Shown: positions 35,923 through 44,915 of the stretch, in pieces
Numbering within the stretch: the stretch's first letter is position 1
How the letters are laid out: every line of letters starts with the position of its first letter
Source of the DNA: Eubacteriales bacterium
GTDB taxonomy: Bacteria; Bacillota; Clostridia; Lachnospirales; Lachnospiraceae
DNA: 64,000 nucleotides
Assembly: GCA_030524455.1 (NCBI GenBank)
Contig: JAUNGT010000003.1
Span: forward strand, 1 to 64,000
Reading direction: 5' to 3'
Program-made: the position numbers and the translations under genes
Notes under the pieces: model-generated
The model's input: the letters and a program-made list of their open reading frames with translations, nothing else
The model's database searches: none
What the model was told of the DNA's origin: nothing

Positions 35923-36252
35923 CTACACCCCCTCTTCCTTATGCCGTAAGTCCGTAAGCGTAAGCTCTATGGTATCGTCGTCTATGTCATACGTCTTAAG
36001 TACGAAAAAGCGTCGCCCGTCCAGCTCTACGGTATCCTCGCCCTCATAGTCTGCCTTATGTACCTCGTATTTTTCCTCTACCACCTTGCCCGTTTGCTGG
36101 CTTTTAAAATACTCGCTGTAGCCTACTGATTTCTTGTTACAAAAAACAGTACGGCAGCTTTCCTGCGCTGCATTTTCAAAGCCGTTATCATTTACCCGCT
36201 CGTCTGGTGGTTGCTGGCTTATAAGTGTAATCTCGTCCACCCATTCTGCCAT
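35923..36252 (-). CDS. Head closure/head-tail adaptor protein
   Basis: 109 aa. An AEWVDEITLISQ start and a short beta barrel (FFVLKTYDIDDDTIELTLTD) as in phage head-tail adaptors (SPP1 gp16 or HK97 gp7 type). It is 3 bp after the connector gene. Its TAG stop is in the same frame as the gp10-like gene downstream. Confidence 0.78.
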   Translation of the reverse strand: MAEWVDEITLISQQPPDERVNDNGFENAAQESCRTVFCNKKSVGYSEYFKSQQTGKVVEEKYEVHKADYEGEDTVELDGRRFFVLKTYDIDDDTIELTLTDLRHKEEGV

Positions 36253-36255
36253 ATT

Positions 36256-36612
36256 TTATGCCTCGCTTTCTGCGTCCTCGGTGTCGGTGTCCGTTTCGGA
36301 CACAGGCGGCGCTGGTTCTTCGTTGTACTCTTGTGACAAGGCAAGCCGCATTTTAAGCGTGTCATATGACTGCCTAAACTTCTCTGCCTTGTCGTTATAG
36401 CCAAATTCTGCCTTGCAATAAAGAGTTACCGCCCTCATAATCAGTGCGTCGCTCTCGTTAATGGCTTTTATGCCATCGTTTGCAAGGTCAGCTTTGCAGG
36501 CAGCTATACAATCCTCGATTTCTGCCGTTATTTTATCGCTGGTGCTGCTGATACGCAGCGCCGCACGCATTTTCTCTGTTAATGTGGTGGCATCTGCCGC
36601 CATATCCTGCAC
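36256..36612 (-). CDS. Head-tail connector protein (gp6-like)
   Basis: 118 aa helical protein with LTEKMRAALRISSTSDKITA, CIAACKADLANDGI and YCKAEFGYNDKAEKFRQSYD, typical of the phage gp6-like connector that docks below the portal. It ends in an acidic tail. Confidence 0.85.
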   Translation of the reverse strand: MQDMAADATTLTEKMRAALRISSTSDKITAEIEDCIAACKADLANDGIKAINESDALIMRAVTLYCKAEFGYNDKAEKFRQSYDTLKMRLALSQEYNEEPAPPVSETDTDTEDAESEA

Positions 36613-36624
36613 CCTCTTTCTGTG

Positions 36625-37020
36625 TTATCTCGTGATTTCCGCCACGCCTGCTGCCGCCAACTCTGCCGCACGCTCCCTGCTCACGCTGTAAATCTCTCCT
36701 GCGTCCTTAATCTGGTTAAGCTGCTTGTCTAAAAACCTTGTAACGGCTTTTACCTTGACCAGCCCTGCTACCGCCCCTGCCTCTTCTCTGGCTTTCTGTT
36801 CGGCTACCTGCGCCGCCTCTTCCTTTTCCGCTGCCTCGACTGCTGCCTTTTCCTCTTCTGTAAGCTGGCTCTCTTCCGGTACGTCTACCTCTACCGCCGC
36901 AATTCTGGCTATGATTTCCTCGGCTTTTCCGCTTGCGCTCACGCCCATATCTTTAGCCAGCGTCTGCAATTCCTTGTAGCTGTATTTCTTTAACTGTTCT
37001 GTACTTAAATGCCCTTTCAT
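36625..37020 (-). CDS. HeH/LEM-domain virion-associated protein
   Basis: 131 aa. The N-terminal ~45 residues form a SAP/HeH-type helix-extended-loop-helix (LKKYSYKELQTLAKDMGVSA, GKAEEIIARI). An Ala/Glu-rich linker and a C-terminal segment (LDKQLNQIKDAGEIYSVSRE) follow. Such proteins lie just after the capsid gene in many clostridial phages. Role not established; DNA or capsid contact is plausible. Confidence 0.7.
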   Translation of the reverse strand: MKGHLSTEQLKKYSYKELQTLAKDMGVSASGKAEEIIARIAAVEVDVPEESQLTEEEKAAVEAAEKEEAAQVAEQKAREEAGAVAGLVKVKAVTRFLDKQLNQIKDAGEIYSVSRERAAELAAAGVAEITR

Positions 37021-37077
37021 GTCCTATACCTCATTTCTGGCAGCCAGCGCTTAAGCGCCAGCCGCCGCATTTTTTCC

Positions 37078-38316
37078 TTACGCCGCCGCAATCTTCTTGA
37101 TAGTTACCAGACTATTCTTGTCAACTACCTTGCCGTCTGCCAGCATGATGCCCTTTGTAATCTGGTCGTCGGTGTCGTTGTCCTCATACTTCTTAACACC
37201 CATAGCATAGTTTGTATTAAGCACATAGTCCTTGAAGTTGAAAAGGAACGCAAACACCGTGCCTGCTGCAAGTGTCGCGGTGTACGCCGCCACATAATCA
37301 CAAAGCACTACTTCCCTGCCTAAAAGCGTACGCTCCGGCTTTCCTGTAATGCCGTGATTTACCCTTGCAATAGGCTGTCCGTTGCTGTCTGTCATGCCTA
37401 CATACGCCATAAAGGTCTTTTTGCTCATGCACCACTTGGCACCGTTCTCATACGCCAGCGGTAACGCCGCCTCTGCTGCAATCAAATCACTATAGGACGG
37501 TGCGGCGCTCTCCACTTCCTGTCCCTCTGTCGGCGTTTCAGATAAAATGCCTTTCGGTTTCCCGCTGCCGTCGCCGTCAATAATAGACTGCTCTAACGCC
37601 TTTGTCATAGCCTCAACGATATTGTTGATAAGCAGGCTCTCAAAAGCACTGATAGCCATTGTATCAACTTCCAGAGATACGGCTACTGCGCAGCGCAGCT
37701 TATGGTATGCAAAGGTAATCATGCCGTCTTTCTTGATGTCCTTATTCTGCTTATCGCTGCCCATTCCCTCGCTTACCCATGTAGCTACGGGCTTAACGGT
37801 GGATGCGGGGATAGCTACGCCGCCCTTGTACGCTGTTCTGGTTACAAGCGTTAAAATCATGCCCGTGCTTTCCAGTTTTTCTACAATCTGGTTAAGTACC
37901 GTCGTAGGAATAACCGCCCCTACGTCTGTGGTCTTGCTTACTGCGTCGGCTCTGTACTCTTTAGGGATTGCCTCGCCCCTGCACACATACTGCATGAACG
38001 CCTTTCGGTACTCCATGCTGCCGTACTTGTCGCCGTTGTCCTGCCCCTCTCCTGCTGCCCCTGCAAAGTTTCTAAGCAGCGTGGGCGCTGCACCGTTCCC
38101 GTCGACGCCCTCGTCGCCTACGGTTTCGCCCGTCGCAATTCTGGCAAGTAAGCTGTTGCGCCGTTCAGCATTTGCGATAATCGCCGCCCGCTCTTCCTGC
38201 AAGGCTTTTACCTCATTTTCCAGCGCCGCTATTTCCTCGTCTTTCAGTTTTGCCGCCCTTGTGGTTAATTCTCCTCTAATCTGTGCTAATCTTTCCTCGA
38301 TTTCCTTTAATCTCAT
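37078..38316 (-). CDS. Major capsid protein, HK97 fold
   Basis: 412 aa. The N-terminal ~55 residues are a coiled-coil delta domain (IEERLAQIRGELTTRAAKLK) expected to be removed by the prohead protease. The rest carries HK97-type signatures such as VGAVIPTTVLNQIVEKLEST, ALEQSIIDGDGSGKPKGIL and WCMSKKTFMAYVGMTDSNGQ. It lies 31 bp after the protease gene. Confidence 0.95.
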   Translation of the reverse strand: MRLKEIEERLAQIRGELTTRAAKLKDEEIAALENEVKALQEERAAIIANAERRNSLLARIATGETVGDEGVDGNGAAPTLLRNFAGAAGEGQDNGDKYGSMEYRKAFMQYVCRGEAIPKEYRADAVSKTTDVGAVIPTTVLNQIVEKLESTGMILTLVTRTAYKGGVAIPASTVKPVATWVSEGMGSDKQNKDIKKDGMITFAYHKLRCAVAVSLEVDTMAISAFESLLINNIVEAMTKALEQSIIDGDGSGKPKGILSETPTEGQEVESAAPSYSDLIAAEAALPLAYENGAKWCMSKKTFMAYVGMTDSNGQPIARVNHGITGKPERTLLGREVVLCDYVAAYTATLAAGTVFAFLFNFKDYVLNTNYAMGVKKYEDNDTDDQITKGIMLADGKVVDKNSLVTIKKIAAA

Positions 38317-38347
38317 TGTCTTTGTTCTCCTTTTCTTCTTTGATTTC

Positions 38348-38944
38348 TTATAAGCTCGCCATAATCTTTAGTAAGTTTATACGCCTCTGTAGCAACTCCT
38401 GCCGCTCCTGCTCATAACTCCTATCAGCAAAAGCACGGGCGCTTATTTCCGTACCGCTGTTTGCTGGTATGCTCACTGCGGATACGTCATAAACCTTTTT
38501 GATTTTTAATATTGTTCTGGTGTGTGTCTGTCTGTCGTAATTTTCCTCTGCCACCGTAAAGCCCCATGACATTTTATTTATCATACCAGCCTCTATATCT
38601 TGGTACAGCCCGCGAGCTAAATCTGTCCTGCCTAAATCGGCAGCGACCAAAAGCCCCTTATGGTCTGGCACTAAGATAAGCGTTTTGTTTGACTGGCGGG
38701 CAAACACCCTGCCTGCATGGTCGTACTGCATTATAACGTCGCTCATGTCTGCGCCGTCCAGTGCGTGTGCGTCTATTCTTTCATAAATCTTTGTGCCGTC
38801 CTCAAACTCATAAAGCAGATACGGCGCATCAAACGTAGTCGCGTAGCCCTCTACGTAAAAATCCGTCTGTATCCGCTTTGCGGCGGCTTGTGCGGTCAAA
38901 GGCGCTGCCAGCGCCCTATATTCCCGTTCTTTCTTAATCGGCAT
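38348..38944 (-). CDS. Prohead protease, HK97 family
   Basis: 198 aa serine protease that matures the capsid. Visible are FYVEGYATTFDAPY, the catalytic His in MQYDHAG and Ser in VSAVSIPANSG. Overlaps the portal gene by 11 bp. Confidence 0.93.
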   Translation of the reverse strand: MPIKKEREYRALAAPLTAQAAAKRIQTDFYVEGYATTFDAPYLLYEFEDGTKIYERIDAHALDGADMSDVIMQYDHAGRVFARQSNKTLILVPDHKGLLVAADLGRTDLARGLYQDIEAGMINKMSWGFTVAEENYDRQTHTRTILKIKKVYDVSAVSIPANSGTEISARAFADRSYEQERQELLQRRINLLKIMASL

Positions 38945-40232
38945 CTTTTACACCCTCTTTCTGTCCGCTGCCGTCCTGCGGTGGTTCTGGCGGCGTTTCC
39001 TGCTGCCCTTCGTCCTTTGTTGGCTCTGCTGCCTGCTGTCCCGCCTGTGGTACTTGCTGTATGATTATCTGCGGCTTTTCTTGGCTGTTTTTCAGTTCGC
39101 TTACCTCTGTGTATTCCTTGCGGATATAATACTTGTCGCCGTCCTCAACGTGCGCCATGTTCCATATATCCATTACGCCGTTGCGGTTCAATAGCGCACG
39201 GTCAAAAAGCTGCGTGCTTACTTGCAGCTTTGTTGCGTTGCTGGCATATTGCAGGCGGTTAGCGGAAAATACGATAGCATTGCCGCACGCTCTTTCACGC
39301 TCCGAAAAGCTCATATTTGACATTACAAGCGACAGCTGGATCGCAAACGGCTCTATCTTGCCCTCGTAGTAGGCGTTCCACGTTTCCTCATCGAATTTGT
39401 TTTGTAATATATCCATGTTTGTACCAAAGTGCGTACACACATTGTCTTGTATAAGTTGCATCTGCAAAGCGTTTGGCGTGTACGGCTTACTTTCCACCTG
39501 CTTAAGCTCGCTGAATTTGTTGTCATAAATAATCATTCCGCTGTCATTCTCTGCGCTTAAGTTTTCCTCGGTAAACCTCTGCCGCTCTTTTTTTATGTCC
39601 TCTGGTTTCAGCATATTAGCCACCTTTGCCAGAAAACGTATATTTGCAGAGTTTTTGACTGCGTTTATAATGCCCTCATTCTGCGTATGTATCAGCTGCA
39701 TTGTGGGCTTAAGCGTGCGGTTATCCTCTCCGAAAAGGTCGTCTTTATATTCAAAGTCCGTCATAATCCCCACACGCTCAAACTCAATAGCGCCGTGTTC
39801 CCCGTTCCCGAACAGATACCGTAAATATATCTGCCCTGCTGCCTCTACTACCTCGCAGCGCTGCGCGCGCAGGGGATACCAGCCGCACAATGTCCCGTAT
39901 CTGTCCTCTACTGGCACAATAAAAGCGGTGTGTTCCACCGCTACATAGGTCGCCACCCGCTTAATGAATTTTGCCGTATCCATGAAATAGTTGGGCTTTT
40001 GCTGTAGCGTCTTTTCCAGCCGCTTTAGTGCGCTGCCCTCTATCTCTGGCTTTAGCTTACTGCAATGCGTAGCAAAACTGTTTATTGCCGTTCTGGTCAA
40101 GTCCATTTCGTATACGCCGCCGTTGTAGCTGGTAAACGTCGGGCTGTACCCGTTCAGCATCTTAAAATAGCTGTCGATATAACGCAGCTCTTTACCATGA
40201 AAAAGATAATCTAAGAATTTGATACCGTCCAC
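38934..40232 (-). CDS. Portal protein, HK97 family
   Basis: 432 aa. Forms the dodecameric DNA channel at one capsid vertex. Motifs include YEMDLTRTAINSFATHCSKL and TNMDILQNKFDEETWNAYYE. A Gln/Pro-rich C-terminal tail (IIIQQVPQAGQQAAEPTKDE) follows. It is 8 bp downstream of terL. Confidence 0.92.
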   Translation of the reverse strand: MDGIKFLDYLFHGKELRYIDSYFKMLNGYSPTFTSYNGGVYEMDLTRTAINSFATHCSKLKPEIEGSALKRLEKTLQQKPNYFMDTAKFIKRVATYVAVEHTAFIVPVEDRYGTLCGWYPLRAQRCEVVEAAGQIYLRYLFGNGEHGAIEFERVGIMTDFEYKDDLFGEDNRTLKPTMQLIHTQNEGIINAVKNSANIRFLAKVANMLKPEDIKKERQRFTEENLSAENDSGMIIYDNKFSELKQVESKPYTPNALQMQLIQDNVCTHFGTNMDILQNKFDEETWNAYYEGKIEPFAIQLSLVMSNMSFSERERACGNAIVFSANRLQYASNATKLQVSTQLFDRALLNRNGVMDIWNMAHVEDGDKYYIRKEYTEVSELKNSQEKPQIIIQQVPQAGQQAAEPTKDEGQQETPPEPPQDGSGQKEGVKDAD

Positions 40233-40240
40233 TCTCCTTT

Positions 40241-41893
40241 CTATGCGGCGTTTTTAAGCAGCTCACCGCACTCCTCCCAGTATTTCTGTCGTACCGTCAT
40301 AGCGTCTATGACGGATACAAAACCGTCGATATGCGCCCGCTGCTCTATCTTTACAGGTCTGAATTTCCTTGTTTCCATGTTGTGTTTAAGCGCAACATTC
40401 AAGAAATGAGCCTTTAGTAAATTGTTGTCTGCAATCTTGAAATTGCCGTCCTTTATGATGCCCTCAAACTCCCGTATGACTGGTGTAAGATTTTCTCCTT
40501 GATGCACGTCGTCTGTCTGGAATCCATAGTCTTTCAATTCCTCAATCAGATATTTTGCCATGTATCTGTCATACCCTATTTTGAGTATATAAATGCCGTA
40601 TTTCTCCACCAGCCCCGTAAACCATGCGTATACGTCGTGATAGTCTACGTAGTTCTCACCGCTTAAGGTTATCAGCCCTTTTTTAACAAAAATGTCATAT
40701 GACACGCCGTCCGTAGCCTGCAAGGTTTCTACTCTGCCTCGCGGCATAAAGAATTGAGTGAACGCATAAAGCACGCCGTCTTTTTCAATTACCACGCTGG
40801 CTGCGGTCAAGTCCGTTGTCTGGCTTAAGTCTATGCCGCCAACTGCGTAGCAGTCCCTAAATTCCTCTAAGGTCTTTTCAACGCCTGCGCCGTCCACCGT
40901 CGCATATTCCAGCCATGCTATAGAACTGTTCTGCTTGATATTACAGTATTTTGTTAAAAATTCTGCCCGTTTGCTTAGGCTGCTTTCTGCTACTGCTATC
41001 TCGTCCACGAAAAAGCTCTCTGGTACAGATACTCCCATATTGGGATTAGCTTTCTTAAGCTCTTCTATATCGTTCCACTTCTCTACATCGTCTATTATGT
41101 AGAGGAACGGCAAAAGCCGTCTTTCCTTGCTGTTGCCCTTTAAAAAGCTGGTGCTGCGTTTCATCAGCTCATCATAAATACTGTCATTTATGTAGCCTGC
41201 GGTACTGATAGACAAAATCATAGGCTGGCGGCGCGCGCCTAAAGCGGATTTCATAACCTCATATTGTTTTAACCCTGCGTCGCCGCTCCATGCTGCCATT
41301 TCATCACATACTACCAGCTGCGGGTTAAATCCGTCTGACTTCTTGGCGTTAAATGCAATAGGCTTTACAAAACTGTTGGTATCCTCATAGTAAATATCGC
41401 TGCGCCGCTTTTTCGCCAGCTCGTTTAGCTCGTCCTCTGCCTGCACCATTTTGTAAAAGCCGTCATATACTAATGTCGCTTGGTCTAATTTCGGTGCTAA
41501 GCAGTATATCTCCTGCCCGTACTCCGGCTCTAAATAAACCATGTACGCAATAATCGCAGATGCAAATAAACTTTTTCCGTTTTTTCTGCCAATAACAATA
41601 AAAATTTCACGAAAAATGCGTGTTTTTTCTGCGTCTTGTATGCCAAAAATGACAGAAACTATGGCTTTCTGCCATAGTTCCAGCTTGATTAAATCATTGC
41701 GCCCCTTGCTGTGGTGGCAAAAATTCTCTATGAATTTTATAGCCTTGTTTGCCGCCTTTGCATTAAAAAAATACTCCTGCTTTTCCAGCCCGTCCACAAT
41801 GATTTTATAGATTGCTTTTATCCATTTTCCCGCTACGATTTCGCCGCTGATAATCTTAGCGTGGTACTCATAGATATAGTTTTTATACGGCAT
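40241..41893 (-). CDS. Terminase large subunit
   Basis: 550 aa. The N-terminal packaging ATPase has a Walker A-like GRKNGKS (about 102-108) and Walker B with glutamate in LVVCDEMAAW. The C-terminal nuclease domain contains VGGIDLSQTTDL and a later Asp in KIGYDRYMAKYL. It belongs to the terminase_1 family of cos-type siphoviruses. Confidence 0.95.
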   Translation of the reverse strand: MPYKNYIYEYHAKIISGEIVAGKWIKAIYKIIVDGLEKQEYFFNAKAANKAIKFIENFCHHSKGRNDLIKLELWQKAIVSVIFGIQDAEKTRIFREIFIVIGRKNGKSLFASAIIAYMVYLEPEYGQEIYCLAPKLDQATLVYDGFYKMVQAEDELNELAKKRRSDIYYEDTNSFVKPIAFNAKKSDGFNPQLVVCDEMAAWSGDAGLKQYEVMKSALGARRQPMILSISTAGYINDSIYDELMKRSTSFLKGNSKERRLLPFLYIIDDVEKWNDIEELKKANPNMGVSVPESFFVDEIAVAESSLSKRAEFLTKYCNIKQNSSIAWLEYATVDGAGVEKTLEEFRDCYAVGGIDLSQTTDLTAASVVIEKDGVLYAFTQFFMPRGRVETLQATDGVSYDIFVKKGLITLSGENYVDYHDVYAWFTGLVEKYGIYILKIGYDRYMAKYLIEELKDYGFQTDDVHQGENLTPVIREFEGIIKDGNFKIADNNLLKAHFLNVALKHNMETRKFRPVKIEQRAHIDGFVSVIDAMTVRQKYWEECGELLKNAA

Positions 41894-41899
41894 CTGCGC

Positions 41900-42253
41900 T
41901 CACTCTTCCCGCAGCGCCTCTAGCCTGCTTTTCTTTCGTTTTGCAGCTGGTACTAAGTCGGTCAGCTGCTTTATGACCGCTGCATAATTTTTGCTTAAGG
42001 CTATGTATGTTTCTGCCTCTGGGCTTTTCTTTGTCCCGTACTGGTTCTCACCGTTCTTATATTCGCTCGTCCAACCGTCCTGCTCTATGGTTTCCTGCAA
42101 GTCGTCCAACTCCACGCTCATAAATGCAGCCTTTTCTATCAGCGGCGTTACTAAGTTTTTCTTATTCTCGTCTAAATCCTTAAAAATCTTCTTAAGTCTG
42201 TTTTTCTCGGACTTAATGCGCTGTTCTTTTGTCTTTTCCGTCTTTGTTGCCAT
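41900..42253 (-). CDS. Terminase small subunit (P27-like)
   Basis: About 117 aa. Start at 42253 (MATKTEKTKEQRI) is chosen over an upstream ATG (42292). LKKIFKDLDENKKNLVTPLI and SPEAETYIALSKNYAAVIKQ match the P27 family. It recognises the packaging site and recruits TerL, 6 bp downstream. Confidence 0.88.
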   Translation of the reverse strand: MATKTEKTKEQRIKSEKNRLKKIFKDLDENKKNLVTPLIEKAAFMSVELDDLQETIEQDGWTSEYKNGENQYGTKKSPEAETYIALSKNYAAVIKQLTDLVPAAKRKKSRLEALREE

Positions 42254-42359
42254 TCCTTTTACCCCGCTTTCCTCTCCTGCGCCCCACCACACCCCCTACA
42301 CCACGCCTGCGCGTACCCGCAGGGTAATTTTAGGGTATCCCCCTCGGTATTTTCCCCCT

Positions 42360-42659
42360 TTAATTATTTTTTTGAATAGGGGGGACTATGCGCCCGTCTG
42401 CATCAAATCCGTACCGCAGTTGCGGTGTGCGTTTATGATGCTCTTTGTTGTGGCAGTCTTGGCACAGCGCCTCTAGGTTATCCCAGTTAAGCGTTATGTT
42501 CGTGTCGTTAATGTTTGCTCTGGTTATGTAGCGCTTGTGGTGCGCCACCTTTGCAGGCTCTCCGCAGCGCTCACAAATATAATCTTGTGACATTAAGTAA
42601 GCGGCTCTGGTATTCTCCCATGCCGCCGATAGATAGAAACTCTTAGCCCATGCTTTCAT
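42360..42659 (-). CDS. HNH endonuclease
   Basis: 99 aa. Zinc-binding CERCGEP and CQDCHNKEHH pairs surround the HNH core (KVAHHKRYI ... NWDNLEALC). HNH proteins directly before the terminase genes are needed for cos cleavage in HK97-type phages. Gap to terS is 106 bp and could contain cos. Confidence 0.92.
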   Translation of the reverse strand: MKAWAKSFYLSAAWENTRAAYLMSQDYICERCGEPAKVAHHKRYITRANINDTNITLNWDNLEALCQDCHNKEHHKRTPQLRYGFDADGRIVPPIQKNN

Positions 42660-42688
42660 ACTGTCCCCGCTCCTTTCCCTTTTGTATT

Positions 42689-42716
42689 CCCAGCGCCCTA
42701 GATTTCATGCGCTGGG
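42689..42716 (-). other. Hairpin upstream of the HNH gene
   Basis: Perfect 8-bp inverted repeat CCCAGCGC / GCGCTGGG with a 12-nt loop. It lies in the leader of the packaging operon, 30 bp before the HNH start. A 21-codon reading frame begins in it. Function unclear. Confidence 0.4.
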
Positions 42717-42737
42717 TAGAGGCTAAAGAATGAAAAC

Positions 42738-42800
42738 AAAAAAGAGTAGGCTACTGCTGCCGCATCACGGCTAAGCTATCGCCTACTCCCTACTCTTTTT
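42738..42800 (-). terminator. Terminator between early and late regions
   Basis: AAAAAGAGTAGG pairs with CCTACTCTTTTT across a 37-nt loop, and the left arm contains a second overlapping GAGTAGG copy that offers an alternative stem. A T-run follows on the minus strand. The two alternative pairings suggest a regulated stop before the late genes. Confidence 0.7.
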
Positions 42801-42867
42801 CATGTTACCATTGTACCGCTTTCAATTTCCCATGTAAACACCACGATTTTACCATTACTTTACCATG

Positions 42868-43047
42868 CTATGTTATCCTCGCACTGCCACACTTTTCGCA
42901 ATACTTTGTACGCAGTGCGCATGGTGTACCGCCCGTATACCATGACTTGATATATTTCTCCTGCACATTTCCGCAACTTAAGCATCTTACCTTTGCACGC
43001 TCTATTACCTTATCCGGCACTCTTCTTTGTTCATCATGTACCCACAT
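42868..43047 (-). CDS. 59-aa zinc-ribbon protein
   Basis: MWVHDEQRRVPDKVIERAKV, then RCLSCGN and KYCEKCGS. Two CxxC pairs 25 residues apart predict a zinc ribbon. AAAGGA precedes the ATG. Located between the ArpU-like regulator and the terminator of the early region. It may bind DNA or RNA polymerase; no family assigned. Confidence 0.65.
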   Translation of the reverse strand: MWVHDEQRRVPDKVIERAKVRCLSCGNVQEKYIKSWYTGGTPCALRTKYCEKCGSARIT

Positions 43048-43048
43048 A

Positions 43049-43558
43049 TCATTTTATCCTTTCCTCGTCAATTCCCCACAATAAGACTGATAGCTCGTTT
43101 ATGATAGCAGTTACCCAGCGCCTCGGCGTATTCTTTCCCGTGTCTAATTCCTCTGCTATCGCTGCATAGTCCCAGCCCTGCATAAAATACATTTCAAAAG
43201 CCTTGTACTCTATCTCCCTGCCCGCTACCCTGCGCCTATGCTCTATCTCTTCTACCGCCTTGTCTATGTGCGCCGTCATAATCAGAGTTTTAAAGCGGCT
43301 GCGCCTCACGCTCTCTAAGTATGTCCTCTGCTGTTCGTCGGTCATTCCCTTAAGTTCTAACTGTTCGCCGTCGCTTATTGCGTTCTCGATATGAAAAACG
43401 GCATCACGGTAGCATTTCATAAGCGTAAAAGTATTGTGGTACTTGTCTTTCTTTCTGTCCTGCTCTTCCTGCTTTTTGTACTCGGCTACTGCTGCCTTTG
43501 CCGCTTTCTGTATCAGCGCCTCTACCGCTGGCGTTACTTCAATCATTGTTTCCTGCAT
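43049..43558 (-). CDS. ArpU/RinA-like late transcription regulator
   Basis: 169 aa. The C-terminal half resembles a sigma region-4 helix-turn-helix (FEMYFMQGWDYAAIAEELDT, then GKNTPRRWVTAIINELS). Such proteins end the early region of many Firmicute phages and switch on the packaging and structural operon immediately downstream, as here. Confidence 0.78.
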   Translation of the reverse strand: MQETMIEVTPAVEALIQKAAKAAVAEYKKQEEQDRKKDKYHNTFTLMKCYRDAVFHIENAISDGEQLELKGMTDEQQRTYLESVRRSRFKTLIMTAHIDKAVEEIEHRRRVAGREIEYKAFEMYFMQGWDYAAIAEELDTGKNTPRRWVTAIINELSVLLWGIDEERIK

Positions 43559-43580
43559 CTGTGCCGCCTCTCCTTTCCCA

Positions 43581-43919
43581 CTAAAGCCCTTTTACCCATA
43601 TAACCGCCCCTTGCGGGTGCTTATATGGTATCGGTTTTTGATATTTCACATAATTTTCAAACACCCATGCATAAGGTACGCTATAAGGCAGACTTTCATA
43701 GCCAACCTCTATACGGTGCTTTTCTCTGCTCTTTTCGTACTGTTCTTTTGTAAGCTCTATGCAGTCTACTATATCCACTTGCCCCATAATATGACTGCTG
43801 CCGCTTTGGATTAAATATATTGTGCCTCTTTTCCTTGTCCTGCTGCCTCGTATCTCCCAACTTTTTAAACCGTCTAAAATCAGCTTTAACCATTTTTCTT
43901 TAATTATCAGCCCGTCCAT
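43581..43919 (-). CDS. ASCH-domain protein
   Basis: 112 aa from the ATG at 43919 (MDGLIIKEKWLKLILDGLKS, then WEIRG). The ASCH/PUA-like fold is indicated by the K-x-WE-(I/V)-R motif and the GTIYLIQSG strand. These proteins bind RNA or nucleotides; the target is unknown. Overlaps the previous gene by 20 bp. Confidence 0.82.
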   Translation of the reverse strand: MDGLIIKEKWLKLILDGLKSWEIRGSRTRKRGTIYLIQSGSSHIMGQVDIVDCIELTKEQYEKSREKHRIEVGYESLPYSVPYAWVFENYVKYQKPIPYKHPQGAVIWVKGL

Positions 43920-44448
43920 AATTCGCCACCCCGCTTTCGTATGCCATAACGAGTGCTGCCCGCAGGCTGTCTGCCGCATCATTCCTGCGCTGTATCCTAT
44001 CTGGGCTTGTCTGCCTTATATGTTCTAAATGGTCGCTCTCTAAAATCTCTGCTATCTTTTCTGCTGCCTTTTGGCTGTATGTAACGGCTCTAAGCTCGTC
44101 AGCGCCGCCCAGTGCGTTTATCTCATACACTGCATAATGACTGCTGCCGTATTCCCTCACTTGCCAGCTGAAAACACGCCCTTTAATCTCTATCGACTGC
44201 ATATTATCCGCTACATTCCTGCATACAGTCCCTGCGGTATCAAAAGCCCCGCCCAGCGCCCGCATAGCCGTTGCAGCAATATTTGTAAAAGCCTCTGCAA
44301 CTCTTGTGGCGGCTGTTGCTAAGTCCATATAGCTTATTTGTTTGATTGCCTTTTTCGCAAGCCTACGCTGCTTTCGCTTATCCAGTTCTAAAGGTGGGTT
44401 TACTCCATGCAATTTTTTATACCTCTTTTTCCACTGTCTATAATTCAT
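43900..44448 (-). CDS. Phage early protein of unknown function
   Basis: 182 aa. A basic N-terminus (RQWKKRYKKLHGVNPP, KRKQRRLAKKAIKQI) is followed by an Ala-rich helical region and a small alpha/beta part (FSWQVREYGSSHYAVYEINA). No family recognised. Overlaps its neighbours on both sides. Confidence 0.6.
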   Translation of the reverse strand: MNYRQWKKRYKKLHGVNPPLELDKRKQRRLAKKAIKQISYMDLATAATRVAEAFTNIAATAMRALGGAFDTAGTVCRNVADNMQSIEIKGRVFSWQVREYGSSHYAVYEINALGGADELRAVTYSQKAAEKIAEILESDHLEHIRQTSPDRIQRRNDAADSLRAALVMAYESGVANYGRADN

Positions 44449-44626
44449 TCCGTTTTACCTCGCTTTTCTCTTTCCTTTTTCTCTTACAATCTTGACATAA
44501 ACATTGTTTTCCAATCGTCCAGCCGTCCTGCCGTGCAAGATAAGCAGCATCGCCTTTTGACACGTTACCGCTCCAATACATCATAACTCCGCATTTTTCA
44601 CAAATTACACCCCGTACAATCGGCAT
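44438..44626 (-). CDS. 62-aa zinc-binding protein
   Basis: Start at 44626 (MPIVRGVICEKCGVMMYWSG). CEKC near the start and CLCQDC near the end form a probable zinc site, followed by a basic tail KRKRKEKSEVKR. Overlaps the preceding gene by 29 bp and the next by 11 bp. Confidence 0.62.
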   Translation of the reverse strand: MPIVRGVICEKCGVMMYWSGNVSKGDAAYLARQDGWTIGKQCLCQDCKRKRKEKSEVKRNEL

Positions 44627-44858
44627 TTTGCTTTTCCTCGCTTTCCTGCTTAATCTCAATGCGCCTGCTGCCCCGCTGCTGTATGATTGCCTCAACGTGA
44701 AGATAGGCAGGCAGCATTACTACGCTGCCCGCTCTAAGCTGGTACTCAATACTATTTTTCATTTTTTGGTAGTCCTCTGCCCTCGCTACCATATCGCAGC
44801 CTATGAAAATCGTTATTTCCTGCTGCTTATTCTTCTTTTTCCGCTGCCGTCTGTTCAT
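44598..44858 (-). CDS. Small early protein of unknown function
   Basis: 86 aa. A highly basic N-terminus (NRRQRKKKNKQQ) is followed by an alpha/beta segment (ITIFIGCDMVARAEDYQKMK). No recognised family. Located between parB and the 62-aa zinc protein. Confidence 0.5.
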   Translation of the reverse strand: MNRRQRKKKNKQQEITIFIGCDMVARAEDYQKMKNSIEYQLRAGSVVMLPAYLHVEAIIQQRGSRRIEIKQESEEKQNADCTGCNL

Positions 44859-44915
44859 TTCCCGCCTCGCTTTCTGGCATTACCTCTGGGTAATCTTGTA
44901 TTTTCATCCGCCCCT

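Noticed and set aside
35923..35925. TAG stop recoding in this phage
   Set aside because: TAG ends several other intact genes here, such as the terminase large subunit, DGR target and zinc-ribbon genes, so it is a normal stop.
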